Assembly: GCF_014635545.1 (NCBI RefSeq)
Contig: NZ_BMDA01000001.1
Coordinates: 62,001-126,000, forward strand
Direction of reading: 5' to 3'
Length of the DNA: 64,000 bases
Origin: Acinetobacter courvalinii
GTDB taxonomy: Bacteria > Pseudomonadota > Gammaproteobacteria > Pseudomonadales > Moraxellaceae
The notes beneath the pieces are model-generated. The model was given only the letters and a program-made list of their open reading frames with translations. It had not been told where the DNA came from and made no database searches. A program made the translations under genes and the position numbers. Every line of letters starts with the position of its first letter. Within the stretch, counting starts at the first letter, position 1. Below, one piece after another: positions 1 to 9,136 of this stretch.

Positions 1-1103
1 ATCCGTTTATTGTCGTCTGGGATGATCATGAGTTAGCCAATGACGCATGGCGAGAAGGGGCGGAAAATCATACTGAAGAAACTCCACAAGCAAAGAATGA
101 AGGTAAGTTTTTAGAAAGAAAGTTGGCGGCTTTACAGGCTTATTTTGAATGGATGCCGATTCGTCCAGTGGATGAGCAACATACCAAGATTTATCGCCAG
201 TTTGACTTTGGCGGGCTGGTGAATTTGATGATGCTGGATACCCGTATTATTGCGCGTGATCAACAACTGGATTATGCCGACTATATGACAGCAAATGGTT
301 TGGATATTGCCAGATTCCGGGCAGATTTAACCAGTCCGGCGCGAACCTTAATCGGTGAAACCCAACGCGAATGGTTATTGGGAAATCCACAGCAGGGTGT
401 CACAGGCGTTTTGCCAAGCTCTACCGCGACGTGGAATGTGCTGGGCCAGCAAATTCTCATGACCAAGATGCTGGTGCCTGCTGAGTTATTATTTGCATTG
501 GCAGAAATTACTTCAGGAAAGCCAAGTACGGGCACCTTAGAAAAGATGAATGCGCAGATTGCCGAGCTGATGACCCTGAAAATCCGTTTACAGAATGGTG
601 ATCCGACGTTAACCGCACAAGAAAAAGCACGTGTTCTGACGGTAGCACCGTATAATCTGGATGCATGGGACGGTTATTTTGCCGAGCGTGAGATTGTGTA
701 TGCTGTTTTGGCACAACTCAAGAAAAAAGTTGTGGTGCTGGCAGGGGATACCCATAATGCATGGGCCTCAAATTTATACAGTAAAGATGGGGCATTTGTT
801 GGGGTAGAGTTAGCCACCAGTTCAGTGTCTTCACCAGGGCTGGAAAAGTACCTGAATATTCCTTTGGCCCAGTTGCAGCAATTTGAATTTGCCTTTACCA
901 CCTTGATTGATGAGTTGAATTACTGCAACTTAAATCAAAGAGGTTATTTAATGGTTCAATTTGATACAGCGCAGGTTCAGTCACAGTGGATTTATCTGGA
1001 TTCGATCAAAAAGTCTGACTATGCGGTTGATCAGAGCCGTGGCTATCAGTTAACACTGGATAAAAACTTAGTCGCAGTCAGAACAGGGCAGCAAGTGGCT
1101 TAA
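1..1103 (+). CDS. phoD: PhoD-like alkaline phosphatase / phosphodiesterase, 5'-truncated
   Basis: The reading frame is already open at base 3, so the N-terminus lies outside the window. The visible part begins with PFIVVWDDHE, the metal-binding WDDHE signature of PhoD-family calcium/iron phosphoesterases, and later has VVVLAGDTHNAW, the GDxH metal-ligand motif of the same fold. PhoD enzymes are exported phosphomonoesterases/diesterases that release phosphate from organic phosphate esters; the signal peptide cannot be seen here. About 367 residues are visible. A strong terminator follows directly. Whether it belongs to a Pho regulon cannot be judged without the upstream sequence. Confidence 0.85.
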   Translation, partial: PFIVVWDDHELANDAWREGAENHTEETPQAKNEGKFLERKLAALQAYFEWMPIRPVDEQHTKIYRQFDFGGLVNLMMLDTRIIARDQQLDYADYMTANGLDIARFRADLTSPARTLIGETQREWLLGNPQQGVTGVLPSSTATWNVLGQQILMTKMLVPAELLFALAEITSGKPSTGTLEKMNAQIAELMTLKIRLQNGDPTLTAQEKARVLTVAPYNLDAWDGYFAEREIVYAVLAQLKKKVVVLAGDTHNAWASNLYSKDGAFVGVELATSSVSSPGLEKYLNIPLAQLQQFEFAFTTLIDELNYCNLNQRGYLMVQFDTAQVQSQWIYLDSIKKSDYAVDQSRGYQLTLDKNLVAVRTGQQVA

Positions 1104-1120
1104 GTTTCAAGCGTGGTGGG

Positions 1121-1148
1121 AAGCCAAGTCAATGTACTTGGCTTTTTT
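1121..1148 (+). terminator. Rho-independent terminator after phoD
   Basis: A 9-bp perfect stem (AAGCCAAGT at 1121-1129 with ACTTGGCTT at 1136-1144), a six-base loop and a T-run to 1148, 18 bp after the phoD stop. Confidence 0.85.
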
Positions 1149-1171
1149 ATGATATTCCAAATTTCAGGCAT

Positions 1172-1200
1172 AAAAAAACCAGCTTACGCTGGATTTTTAT
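1172..1200 (-). terminator. Terminator of the Cys-Leu tRNA transcript
   Basis: CCAGC (1179-1183) pairs with GCTGG (1188-1192). It is flanked by an A-run on the left and a T-run on the right, so it can work in both directions. It sits just past the 3' end of the tRNA-Leu gene on the minus strand. Confidence 0.7.
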
Positions 1201-1227
1201 TTGCACCATGTTTCATTAGCTGAAAAA

Positions 1228-1313
1228 TGGTGCCCGAGGCCAGACTCGAACTGGCACGCTTTGTGGGCGGGGGATTTTAAATCCCCTGTGTCTACCGATT
1301 TCACCACTCGGGC
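1228..1313 (-). tRNA. tRNA-Leu (anticodon UAA)
   Basis: Read on the minus strand it starts GCCCGAGTGGTGAAATC, has the anticodon arm GGGGA-TTTAAAA-TCCCC (anticodon TAA, reading UUA/UUG), a long variable arm typical of class II tRNAs, a T arm with GTTCGAGTC, and an encoded CCA end. The acceptor stem GCCCGAG pairs with CTCGGGC. It is 86 nt long and lies eight bases after tRNA-Cys, so the two are probably co-transcribed. Confidence 0.95.
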
Positions 1314-1321
1314 TTTACCAA

Positions 1322-1395
1322 TGGAGGCGGAGGTCGGAATCGAACCGGCGTACACGGAGTTGCAGTCCGCTGCATGACCACTCTGCCACCCCGCC
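1322..1395 (-). tRNA. tRNA-Cys (anticodon GCA)
   Basis: Read on the minus strand it starts GGCGGGGTGGCAGAGTGG, has the anticodon loop CTGCAAC (GCA, cysteine), the T arm GGTTCGATTCC and an encoded CCA. It is 74 nt long. In many gammaproteobacteria cysT-leuZ follow a glycine tRNA; no tRNA-Gly is seen upstream here, where folD starts divergently. Confidence 0.95.
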
Positions 1396-1547
1396 ATCTC
1401 TTGGTGATGCACATATTAGCAATCTTTTAAAAAAAAACAATAGTGTTTATCGCGAATATGCACATAAAAACAACATCTAAAAGAATATTGCTCAAATTAT
1501 CATGTATTATTTACCCAATTCATTCATACCCACTTTGGAGATGTGCT

Positions 1548-2396
1548 GTGGCATTGGTTTTAGACGGTCGTGCATTAGCAAAACAGATTGAAACGGATTT
1601 GTTGGTACGTGTAGAAGCATTAAAAGCAAAATCGGGACGTACCCCAATCTTGGCCACCATTCTGGTTGGCGATGATGGTGCATCTGCAACTTATGTGCGT
1701 ATGAAGGGTAATGCCTGCCGCCGTGTCGGTATGGATTCGCTTAAGGTTGAGCTTCCAAAAGAAACCACAACTGAACAGCTTTTGGCTGAAATTGAAAAAT
1801 TAAATGCCAATCCTGATGTTCACGGGATCCTGTTGCAACATCCTGTGCCTGAACAAATTGATGAAAGAGCATGTTTTGATGCAATTTCACTGGCAAAAGA
1901 TGTGGATGGGGTGACTTGTTTAGGTTTTGGTCGTATGGCGATGGGCGAAGCCGCTTATGGTTCAGCGACTCCAGCGGGTATCATGACCATTTTGCAAGAA
2001 AACAAGATTGAAATCGCAGGTAAGCATGCAGTAGTTGTCGGCCGTTCTGCTATTTTGGGTAAACCGATGGCGATGATGCTGTTACAAGCCAATGCAACTG
2101 TGACGATTTGCCACTCTCGTACACAAAACTTAGCGGAACTGGTGAAACAGGCCGATATTATTGTGGGTGCAGTGGGTAAAGCTGAACTGATCCAAAAAGA
2201 CTGGATCAAGCAAGGCGCAGTTGTGGTGGATGCCGGTTTCCATCCACGTGATGGTGGCGGTGTAGGTGATATCCAGTTGGTGGGTATTGAAGAGATTGCT
2301 TCAGCTTATACCCCAGTGCCGGGTGGCGTGGGTCCGATGACGATTACCACCTTGATTCGTCAAACTGTAGAAGCTGCTGAAAAAGCATTAGGATAA
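1548..2396 (+). CDS. folD: Bifunctional methylenetetrahydrofolate dehydrogenase / methenyltetrahydrofolate cyclohydrolase
   Basis: FolD interconverts 5,10-methylene-, methenyl- and 10-formyl-tetrahydrofolate with NADP+ in the cytosol, supplying one-carbon units for purines and formyl-Met-tRNA. I place the start at GTG 1548 ([15 protein letters not shown]) because GGAG lies seven bases upstream and the protein then has the family's usual length of 282 residues; an in-frame extension back to 1443 has no support. Visible signatures are [15 protein letters not shown] with the catalytic lysine region, [26 protein letters not shown] (NADP site) and the C-terminal [11 protein letters not shown]. It has its own terminator and is divergent from the tRNA pair. 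Confidence 0.95.
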   Translation: MALVLDGRALAKQIETDLLVRVEALKAKSGRTPILATILVGDDGASATYVRMKGNACRRVGMDSLKVELPKETTTEQLLAEIEKLNANPDVHGILLQHPVPEQIDERACFDAISLAKDVDGVTCLGFGRMAMGEAAYGSATPAGIMTILQENKIEIAGKHAVVVGRSAILGKPMAMMLLQANATVTICHSRTQNLAELVKQADIIVGAVGKAELIQKDWIKQGAVVVDAGFHPRDGGGVGDIQLVGIEEIASAYTPVPGGVGPMTITTLIRQTVEAAEKALG

Positions 2397-2404
2397 GCAT
2401 TGAT

Positions 2405-2430
2405 AACCCCTCGCCAAGAGGGGTTTTTTT
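2405..2430 (+). terminator. Terminator after folD
   Basis: CCCCTC (2407-2412) pairs with GAGGGG (2418-2423) across a five-base loop, followed by seven Ts. Confidence 0.9.
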
Positions 2431-2444
2431 AGAACTAAATCTAT

Positions 2445-3113
2445 ATGAGTTGTACATTTCAATTTGCCAAGGCGCCTGAGCAATTGCTGAAGGCATTGCA
2501 TGAGGTCATTCCAAACACCGACTTGCTGGCACAACAGTTACCTGAAACGCCGATTTCACTGTGGTTGATTCCTCCGGTATTTCCAACAGACCGTTTAGAT
2601 GATGAAGTGATTCGACGCATCTGGAATGAAACACCGTACTGGATTTTTTGCTGGGCGTCTGGTCTGGCCATGGCGCAATGGTTATTGGCAGAGCCGCATC
2701 ATGTTAAAGATAAAGTGGTGCTGGACTTTGGTGCTGGGTCGGGTGTAGTTGCCATTGCAGCAAAAATGGCGGGTGCGAAGCGGGTGATTTGCTGTGATAT
2801 TGATCCGGTCAGTCTGGCATCATGTCGGGAGAATGCATTATTGAATGATGTGGAGCTGGAATATCTGGATGATTTGTATCAGTCTGGGCAAGTTGATGTA
2901 TTGTTAGCTGCAGATGTGCTCTACGATCAATGTAATCGTTTCTTTCTGGATGAGTTCCTGAAGTTTGCCCCTGAAGTGTGGGTGGCAGATAGTCGGGTAA
3001 AGAACTTTAGTCATCCGCAATATCTAAAAATTGACGAGCGCAGTGCCACTACCTGGCCAGATCTGGATGAATCAAAAGAATTCCGTAATGTGAGCTTTTA
3101 TCGAACCAAATAA
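2445..3113 (+). CDS. Class I SAM-dependent methyltransferase, METTL20-like (family 16)
   Basis: A 222-residue Rossmann methyltransferase. VVLDFGAGSGVVAIAA is the SAM-binding motif I (about residues 87-102), CCDIDPVSLASCREN holds the acidic motif II, and LAADVLYD matches the DxxY post-motif of the METTL family 16 protein-lysine methyltransferases. Bacterial METTL20 relatives methylate the beta subunit of electron-transfer flavoprotein; other relatives are annotated as nicotinamide methyltransferase-like or L11 methyltransferase-like. Substrate is therefore not settled. It stands alone between the folD terminator and the GNAT gene, with 15 bp between the terminator T-run and its ATG. Confidence 0.75.
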   Translation: MSCTFQFAKAPEQLLKALHEVIPNTDLLAQQLPETPISLWLIPPVFPTDRLDDEVIRRIWNETPYWIFCWASGLAMAQWLLAEPHHVKDKVVLDFGAGSGVVAIAAKMAGAKRVICCDIDPVSLASCRENALLNDVELEYLDDLYQSGQVDVLLAADVLYDQCNRFFLDEFLKFAPEVWVADSRVKNFSHPQYLKIDERSATTWPDLDESKEFRNVSFYRTK

Positions 3114-3254
3114 CATCAGGCAGGTTCAGGATGAGCTTATCGGATGGTTAAATATAAAATCTTAACACAGCACGACCCAAGCCCATGTTAAAACATAGAA
3201 GATCGGTAATGACGTTGTAAGATGGCATTAAATAGAACATAAATGGAGCATCCT

Positions 3255-3536
3255 ATGGGAATTGAACACGTTGACGATGGTAAACACGGCGCTTTTAAGT
3301 TGTTCGAAGGCGAGCTACTGGCAGGTGAAATGGCATATACCTGGGCGGGAGATGCTATGCTCATTATTGACCATACAGATGTCGATGATCAATTTCGTGG
3401 GCAAGGTGTAGGGCATAAGCTGTTAAAGGAGTTGATTGCCTTTGTGCGTGAACGTCAGGTGAAAGTCATTCCTTTATGTCCGTTTGCAAAATCGGTGTTT
3501 GATAAAGATCTCTCGATTCATGACGTTTTAAAATAA
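3255..3536 (+). CDS. Small GNAT-family N-acetyltransferase (YjdJ/NATD1-like)
   Basis: A 93-residue single-domain GNAT protein. The acetyl-CoA loop is VDDQFRGQGVGHKLLKELI (RGQGVG, the Q/RxxGxG/A motif) and the C-terminal IPLCPFAKSVFDK is typical of the short YjdJ/NATD1 group. I choose ATG 3255 (MGIEHVDDG) because GGAG lies six bases upstream; the in-frame ATG at 3243 would place that sequence inside the gene. Substrate unknown. It ends at a terminator shared with the convergent lipoprotein gene. Confidence 0.8.
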   Translation: MGIEHVDDGKHGAFKLFEGELLAGEMAYTWAGDAMLIIDHTDVDDQFRGQGVGHKLLKELIAFVRERQVKVIPLCPFAKSVFDKDLSIHDVLK

Positions 3537-3540
3537 TAAA

Positions 3541-3572
3541 AAAGGATATCTCCAGTGCCGGGGATATCCTTT
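3541..3572. terminator. Bidirectional terminator between convergent genes
   Basis: AAAGGATATC (3541-3550) and GATATCCTTT (3563-3572) form a 10-bp perfect stem with A and T tracts on either side. It ends the GNAT gene on the plus strand and the lipoprotein gene on the minus strand. Confidence 0.8.
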
Positions 3573-3591
3573 GTTTAAACAATCGGCCTGA

Positions 3592-4014
3592 TTAAGAACA
3601 GCTGTAACGTACCACTTTTAAGGTGGCAGGACGGGCTTCAAGTGCCTGACGAGTTGCATAACCTTCGCTATTGTTGAAATCTGGCGAGTTTGATAGGCCA
3701 AAAGTTGCGCGACTGTTACCGAGCTTGACGCCATATTGTTCTTGTTGGGTCGGATTCATAATTTCATTGACGCTAAGCACTGAAATTTTGTAGTTTTTTT
3801 CTGCACCTAAGACCTGTTTGCAGGCATGTTGTAACTTTTTCTCATCAATATCACGATTGCTATGTGCTGCCAGTGTGTAGGCAATCGTTGCCGAAGTCGT
3901 TGTTTTATTTTCAATTTGGTAGCCAGTCACACCATTATATTGATGTGGACTGCTTTGACAGGCTGCAATAAGAAGAGTACCGCTTACAAGAAAGAATAAA
4001 TTCGTTTTTTTCAT
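3592..4014 (-). CDS. Putative lipoprotein of unknown function
   Basis: A 140-residue protein with a clear lipoprotein signal peptide: MKK, a hydrophobic stretch and the lipobox LIAAC with the acylated cysteine at residue 19. The mature part is polar, with a second and third cysteine (one near the C-terminus in YSCS). I recognise no known domain. It is monocistronic on the minus strand, convergent with the GNAT gene and divergent from glpK. Membrane-anchored periplasmic location is inferred from the lipobox. Confidence 0.75.
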   Translation of the reverse strand: MKKTNLFFLVSGTLLIAACQSSPHQYNGVTGYQIENKTTTSATIAYTLAAHSNRDIDEKKLQHACKQVLGAEKNYKISVLSVNEIMNPTQQEQYGVKLGNSRATFGLSNSPDFNNSEGYATRQALEARPATLKVVRYSCS

Positions 4015-4128
4015 ATCAATGGTCCTGTTATTTCTGCTTTTAGTATCGCATAAAAACAGTTTTTTATTGTGAGTTATCTTTAAAATACGGGCTATTCATC
4101 GTTTTTATGTTCAAAGTTAAAGAAAGAA

Positions 4129-4144
4129 TTTTCGTTTTCGAACA
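4129..4144. promoter_or_regulatory. Candidate GlpR operator upstream of glpK
   Basis: TTTTCG-TTTT-CGAACA matches the E. coli GlpR operator core TGTTCG-N4-CGAACA with one changed base. A further half-site TGTTCA lies at 4108-4113. The site is about 130 bp before glpK and the repressor gene follows glpK. The 260-bp gap 4015-4274 shows nothing else. Confidence 0.6.
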
Positions 4145-4223
4145 ATTTTGCATATAATCTGCCAAGTTTTTTATTTAATACAGAAGTCATTGCTTTTTTG
4201 CAGTATTGGAGCCCGTTTTTTAA

Positions 4224-5789
<1,566 letters not shown>

Positions 5790-5840
5790 GTTAAAATAAC
5801 CCGATTGAGTAACACCTAAAACAATACAGGATGGATGAGC

Positions 5841-6599
5841 ATGAGCTTGATATTGCGCCAACAGAAAACCCTCGAATTAGTGAGAGAACGTGGCTATATC
5901 AGTATTGAAGAGCTTGCTCAGCATTTTGATGTGACGCCACAAACCATCCGTCGTGATATCAATCAATTGGCGGATGAGGGATTGTTGCGTCGTTACCATG
6001 GTGGTGCAGCGCATGATTCAAGTGTGGAAAATACTGAATATACCATGCGTGTCGGGCATATGCTGGAAGAAAAAAGAACCATTGCAGCGGCTGTCGCTGC
6101 AGCCGTTCCAGATCATGCTTCATTATTCATTAATATCGGGACCACAACCGAAGCAATTGCGCACGCATTGTTGAACCATACCGGTTTGCGGATTATTACC
6201 AACAACCTTAATGTTGCGAAAATTCTCAGTACCAAAGAGGACTTTGAAGTTCTGATTGCCAGTGGTCGTGTACGTCCGGATGGTGGGGTGATTGGTCAGG
6301 CGACTGCGGACTTCTTTAAACAGTTCAAAGCGGATTATGCACTGGTTGGGATTAGTGGCATTGAAGAAGATGGGACTTTGCTAGATTTCGATTTTCAGGA
6401 AGTTTGCGTTTCGCAAGAAATCGTTTCAAGTGCACGTCAGGTTTTTCTTGCTGCCGATAGTAGTAAATTTGGGCGTAATGCCATGATTCGTCTGGGTTCA
6501 CTCAAGCAGGTGGATTGTATTTTTACCGATCAGCAACCGAATGAGGCTTTTATGAAAACCATTCAGGAACTGGATGTTGGTTTGATTATTGCTAAATAA
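5841..6599 (+). CDS. glpR: DeoR-family glycerol 3-phosphate regulon repressor
   Basis: A 252-residue DeoR-type repressor. The N-terminal winged helix-turn-helix runs over residues 1-55 ([21 protein letters not shown], followed by RRYHGGAA), and the C-terminal sugar-phosphate sensor domain contains [13 protein letters not shown] and the late motif AADSSKFGR. In E. coli GlpR binds operators that are released by glycerol 3-phosphate. Start ATG 5841 is chosen for the AGGATGG six bases upstream; ATG 5835 is a possible alternative. Its position between glpK and glpD and the TTCG-N4-CGAA sites before those genes support the assignment. Confidence 0.92.
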   Translation: MSLILRQQKTLELVRERGYISIEELAQHFDVTPQTIRRDINQLADEGLLRRYHGGAAHDSSVENTEYTMRVGHMLEEKRTIAAAVAAAVPDHASLFINIGTTTEAIAHALLNHTGLRIITNNLNVAKILSTKEDFEVLIASGRVRPDGGVIGQATADFFKQFKADYALVGISGIEEDGTLLDFDFQEVCVSQEIVSSARQVFLAADSSKFGRNAMIRLGSLKQVDCIFTDQQPNEAFMKTIQELDVGLIIAK

Positions 6600-6606
6600 A
6601 TCTTCA

Positions 6607-6622
6607 TTTTCGAATTCGAAAA
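6607..6622. promoter_or_regulatory. Perfect 16-bp palindrome just after glpR
   Basis: TTTTCG-AATT-CGAAAA is a perfect palindrome with the same TTCG-N4-CGAA core and spacing as the candidate GlpR sites upstream of glpK and glpD. It lies 8 bp after the glpR stop. It may be a third GlpR site; this is inference from the core alone. Confidence 0.4.
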
Positions 6623-6831
6623 ATTGTTACTTTTCTTGAGCTAAAGCTATTTGGCTCAGGATGTGTATGAAATTTTTTAATTAAAATTTAAATAATATTT
6701 TATAGATTTATTAGATTGAATTATTTGTTGGATTTATATTAAACCAGTATTTTAGAATCTCTATATTTATCAAATTCACATTTTTGTTGATAATTTTTTT
6801 TGTTGAAATTTTATTAATGTTAATTTTAGGA

Positions 6832-6862
6832 AAAAGGTCTATTTAATTTAAATAGACCTTTT
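6832..6862. terminator. Bidirectional terminator between glpR and the secreted orphan gene
   Basis: AAAAGGTCTATTT (6832-6844) and AAATAGACCTTTT (6850-6862) form a 13-bp perfect stem with a five-base loop and A/T tails. The stretch 6623-6831 before it is very AT-rich and shows no gene. Confidence 0.8.
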
Positions 6863-6868
6863 CAGAAA

Positions 6869-7141
6869 TTATGGGGTGATGGTATCTGAACATCTACCAG
6901 CTGGATAACGTGGGACCACTAATGAGTAGGTTTCAGTCAGGAATGCTCCACCATTAGGTTTTATTTGTTTACGTTTATAAGTGCATTTAATCCAGTAGGT
7001 ATCAGGTTCAGATTTAATGAGATACCACGGTCCCCATTGTTTTGGCCCATTATTGCCAATGACAGTATCGGCTGATGTCATTGTACTAATGGATAATAAC
7101 GTTAAGAAAAATGACATAAACAATATTTTAATCTTATTCAT
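6869..7141 (-). CDS. Small secreted protein of unknown function
   Basis: A 90-residue protein with a Sec signal peptide (MNKIKILFMSFF..., likely cleavage after MTSA at about residue 24). The mature part of about 66 residues has two cysteines (in WIKCTYK and AGRCSD) that could form one disulfide, and an aromatic WGPWYLIK segment. I recognise no family. It lies on the opposite strand inside the glp cluster, in a markedly AT-rich island, which hints at later insertion. Length, signal peptide and its own terminator support a real gene. Confidence 0.6.
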   Translation of the reverse strand: MNKIKILFMSFFLTLLSISTMTSADTVIGNNGPKQWGPWYLIKSEPDTYWIKCTYKRKQIKPNGGAFLTETYSLVVPRYPAGRCSDTITP

Positions 7142-7532
7142 AAGGATTCCGATAATTGTTAATAATTTAGTGGAAAATTTTATTTTAGCCTTTTTAATAT
7201 TTATCTAAAATAAATATTAATTAAAAAGCTGTTTATAATATAAATTATTTTACCAAAAGGTAAAATAAATATTTTTATTGAATGTATCAATTTATTTCGA
7301 TTTTTTGTTTATCCATGATTGCAACTTTTAGGGTAAAACAAATACTTCCTTGCAATTAGAGTAATAGACTTAGTAATGCTTCTGCTTAACTTCTCTCTTT
7401 ACTCGAAAATTTTTGCTGCATCTCTATTGCTTTAGTGACAACTTTCGTTTTTGACCATTTATCTAAAAATGTCTATAAATTGGCATTTTTTAGGCTGATC
7501 TTTATTGTTTATTTTCATTTAACATGTTTAAA
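7142..7532. other. AT-rich intergenic region upstream of glpD
   Basis: About 390 bp of AT-rich DNA without a convincing ORF. It must hold the promoter of the secreted orphan (left) and of glpD (right). Apart from the operator described next, I see no clear repeat or RNA structure. Confidence 0.5.
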
Positions 7533-7558
7533 TGTTCGTAATTGAACAATAATGAACA
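7533..7558. promoter_or_regulatory. Candidate GlpR operator upstream of glpD
   Basis: TGTTCG-TAAT-TGAACA (7533-7548) differs from the E. coli GlpR core TGTTCG-N4-CGAACA at one base. A third half-site TGAACA follows at 7553-7558, so three half-sites lie on an exact 10-bp period, on one face of the helix. It ends 13 bp before the glpD start codon, so a bound repressor would block initiation. Confidence 0.7.
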
Positions 7559-7571
7559 TTTGCGGTGATTT

Positions 7572-9092
7572 ATGCAAACTTCTCCTCAGTCAAATGACAA
7601 AATTTATGATCTTGCCGTGATTGGTGGTGGTATCAATGGTGTTGGTATTGCTGCTGATGCATCAGGACGTGGTTTGTCGGTGTTCTTGTGCGAAAAAGAT
7701 GATTTGGCCAGTCATACATCTTCTGCAAGTAGTAAACTGATTCATGGTGGTCTGCGCTACCTTGAGCATAAAGAGTTTCGCTTGGTGCGTGAAGCATTGG
7801 CTGAACGTGAGGTATTGTTAGCCAAAGCGCCGCATATTATTCGTCCAATGCGTTTTATCATGCCGCATCGTCCGCATTTGCGTCCGGCCTGGTTAATCCG
7901 TACCGGTTTGTTCTTTTATGACCATCTGGGCAAACGCGAAAAATTATTGGGTTCAAATAATGTTTACTTTAAGGAAGACAGTCCGCTAAATGCTGCGATT
8001 ACCCGTGGTTTTGAGTATTCGGATTGTGCCGTCGATGACGCGCGTCTGGTGGTGTTGAATGCCATGCATGCACGTGAAAAGGGTGCTGATATTGTGACCC
8101 GTACCCGTTGTTTATCTGCACAACGTGAAGGTCAGTACTGGGTGGTTGATCTGGAAAATGAACAAGGTCAATTCCAGATTAAAGCCAAGGCTTTGGTGAA
8201 TGCTGCTGGCCCTTGGGTTGCACAATTCATTAAGCAGGATTTACAACTTAAATCACCATACGGTATCCGTTTGATTCAGGGCAGTCACATCATTGTGCCG
8301 AAGCTGTATGAAGGCGACAAAGCATTTATTATGCAAAATGATGATCGTCGTATCGTGTTTGCGATTCCGTATCTGGATCAGTACACCATGATTGGAACCA
8401 CAGACCGTGAGTACCAAGGTGATCCAGCACAAGTGAAAATTACCCAGGAAGAGACCGATTATCTGATTAAAGTGAGCAATGCACACTTTAAAAATCAGTT
8501 GACGCAAGCCGATATCGTGTCTACTTTTGCGGGTGTACGTCCATTGTGTGATGATGAATCGGATAATCCGTCTGCCATTACCCGTGACTATACCTTGGCA
8601 CTTTCTAAAGAGTCGGCTGAGCAGGCACCGCTACTTTCAGTGTTTGGTGGTAAATTAACTACTTACCGTAAGTTGGCAGAGTCTGCCATGCAGCAGTTAA
8701 AACCATTCTTCCCGGACATGAAGGGGAGCTGGACGGCAACTGAAGCCTTACCAGGTGGTGAAAATATGGAGTCGGCTGAACAGTTGGCAAAAGAAATTCG
8801 TGCACAAGTGACAGATGCTTCTGAAACTTTAGCAAAACGTTGGGCATCTGCATACGGTTCGCGCATCTGGAATATTGTGGGTGAAGCCACTTCAATCGAG
8901 CAGCTTGGACAGCATTTTGGTCAAGGCCTATATGCAAAAGAAGTTGACTACTTATGTGCTGTTGAGTGGGCGAGCAATAGTCAGGATGTGTTGTGGAGAC
9001 GCTCTAAATTGGGTCTAAACTTTGCGCAAAGCGAAATTGAAAGTTTAGATGCCTATCTGGCAACTAAACCACATCACACTGTTGCTGCTTAA
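7572..9092 (+). CDS. glpD: Aerobic glycerol-3-phosphate dehydrogenase (FAD)
   Basis: GlpD oxidises sn-glycerol 3-phosphate to dihydroxyacetone phosphate at the inner membrane and passes electrons to the quinone pool. The N-terminal FAD dinucleotide fold is LAVIGGGINGVGIAADA (about residues 14-30), followed by SSKLIHGGLRYLEHKEF, a hallmark of the family; FGGKLTTYRKLAE is near residue 360. The length of 506 residues is normal. RBS GGTGA lies four bases before the ATG. The operator immediately upstream suggests repression by GlpR in the absence of glycerol 3-phosphate. Confidence 0.95.
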   Translation: MQTSPQSNDKIYDLAVIGGGINGVGIAADASGRGLSVFLCEKDDLASHTSSASSKLIHGGLRYLEHKEFRLVREALAEREVLLAKAPHIIRPMRFIMPHRPHLRPAWLIRTGLFFYDHLGKREKLLGSNNVYFKEDSPLNAAITRGFEYSDCAVDDARLVVLNAMHAREKGADIVTRTRCLSAQREGQYWVVDLENEQGQFQIKAKALVNAAGPWVAQFIKQDLQLKSPYGIRLIQGSHIIVPKLYEGDKAFIMQNDDRRIVFAIPYLDQYTMIGTTDREYQGDPAQVKITQEETDYLIKVSNAHFKNQLTQADIVSTFAGVRPLCDDESDNPSAITRDYTLALSKESAEQAPLLSVFGGKLTTYRKLAESAMQQLKPFFPDMKGSWTATEALPGGENMESAEQLAKEIRAQVTDASETLAKRWASAYGSRIWNIVGEATSIEQLGQHFGQGLYAKEVDYLCAVEWASNSQDVLWRRSKLGLNFAQSEIESLDAYLATKPHHTVAA

Positions 9093-9102
9093 GTCTTTTC
9101 AT

Positions 9103-9135
9103 AAAAAAAGCCCCCTGATATAGGGGGCTTTTTTT
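9103..9135. terminator. Bidirectional terminator between glpD and the TonB receptor
   Basis: AAAAAAAGCCCCCT (9103-9116) pairs with AGGGGGCTTTTTTT (9122-9135) around a five-base loop, a 14-bp perfect stem serving both convergent genes. Confidence 0.9.
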
Positions 9136-9136
9136 A

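Noticed and set aside
1443-1547. Extended folD start at 1443
   Set aside because: The extra 35 residues are not part of FolD proteins and GGAG sits properly before GTG 1548.
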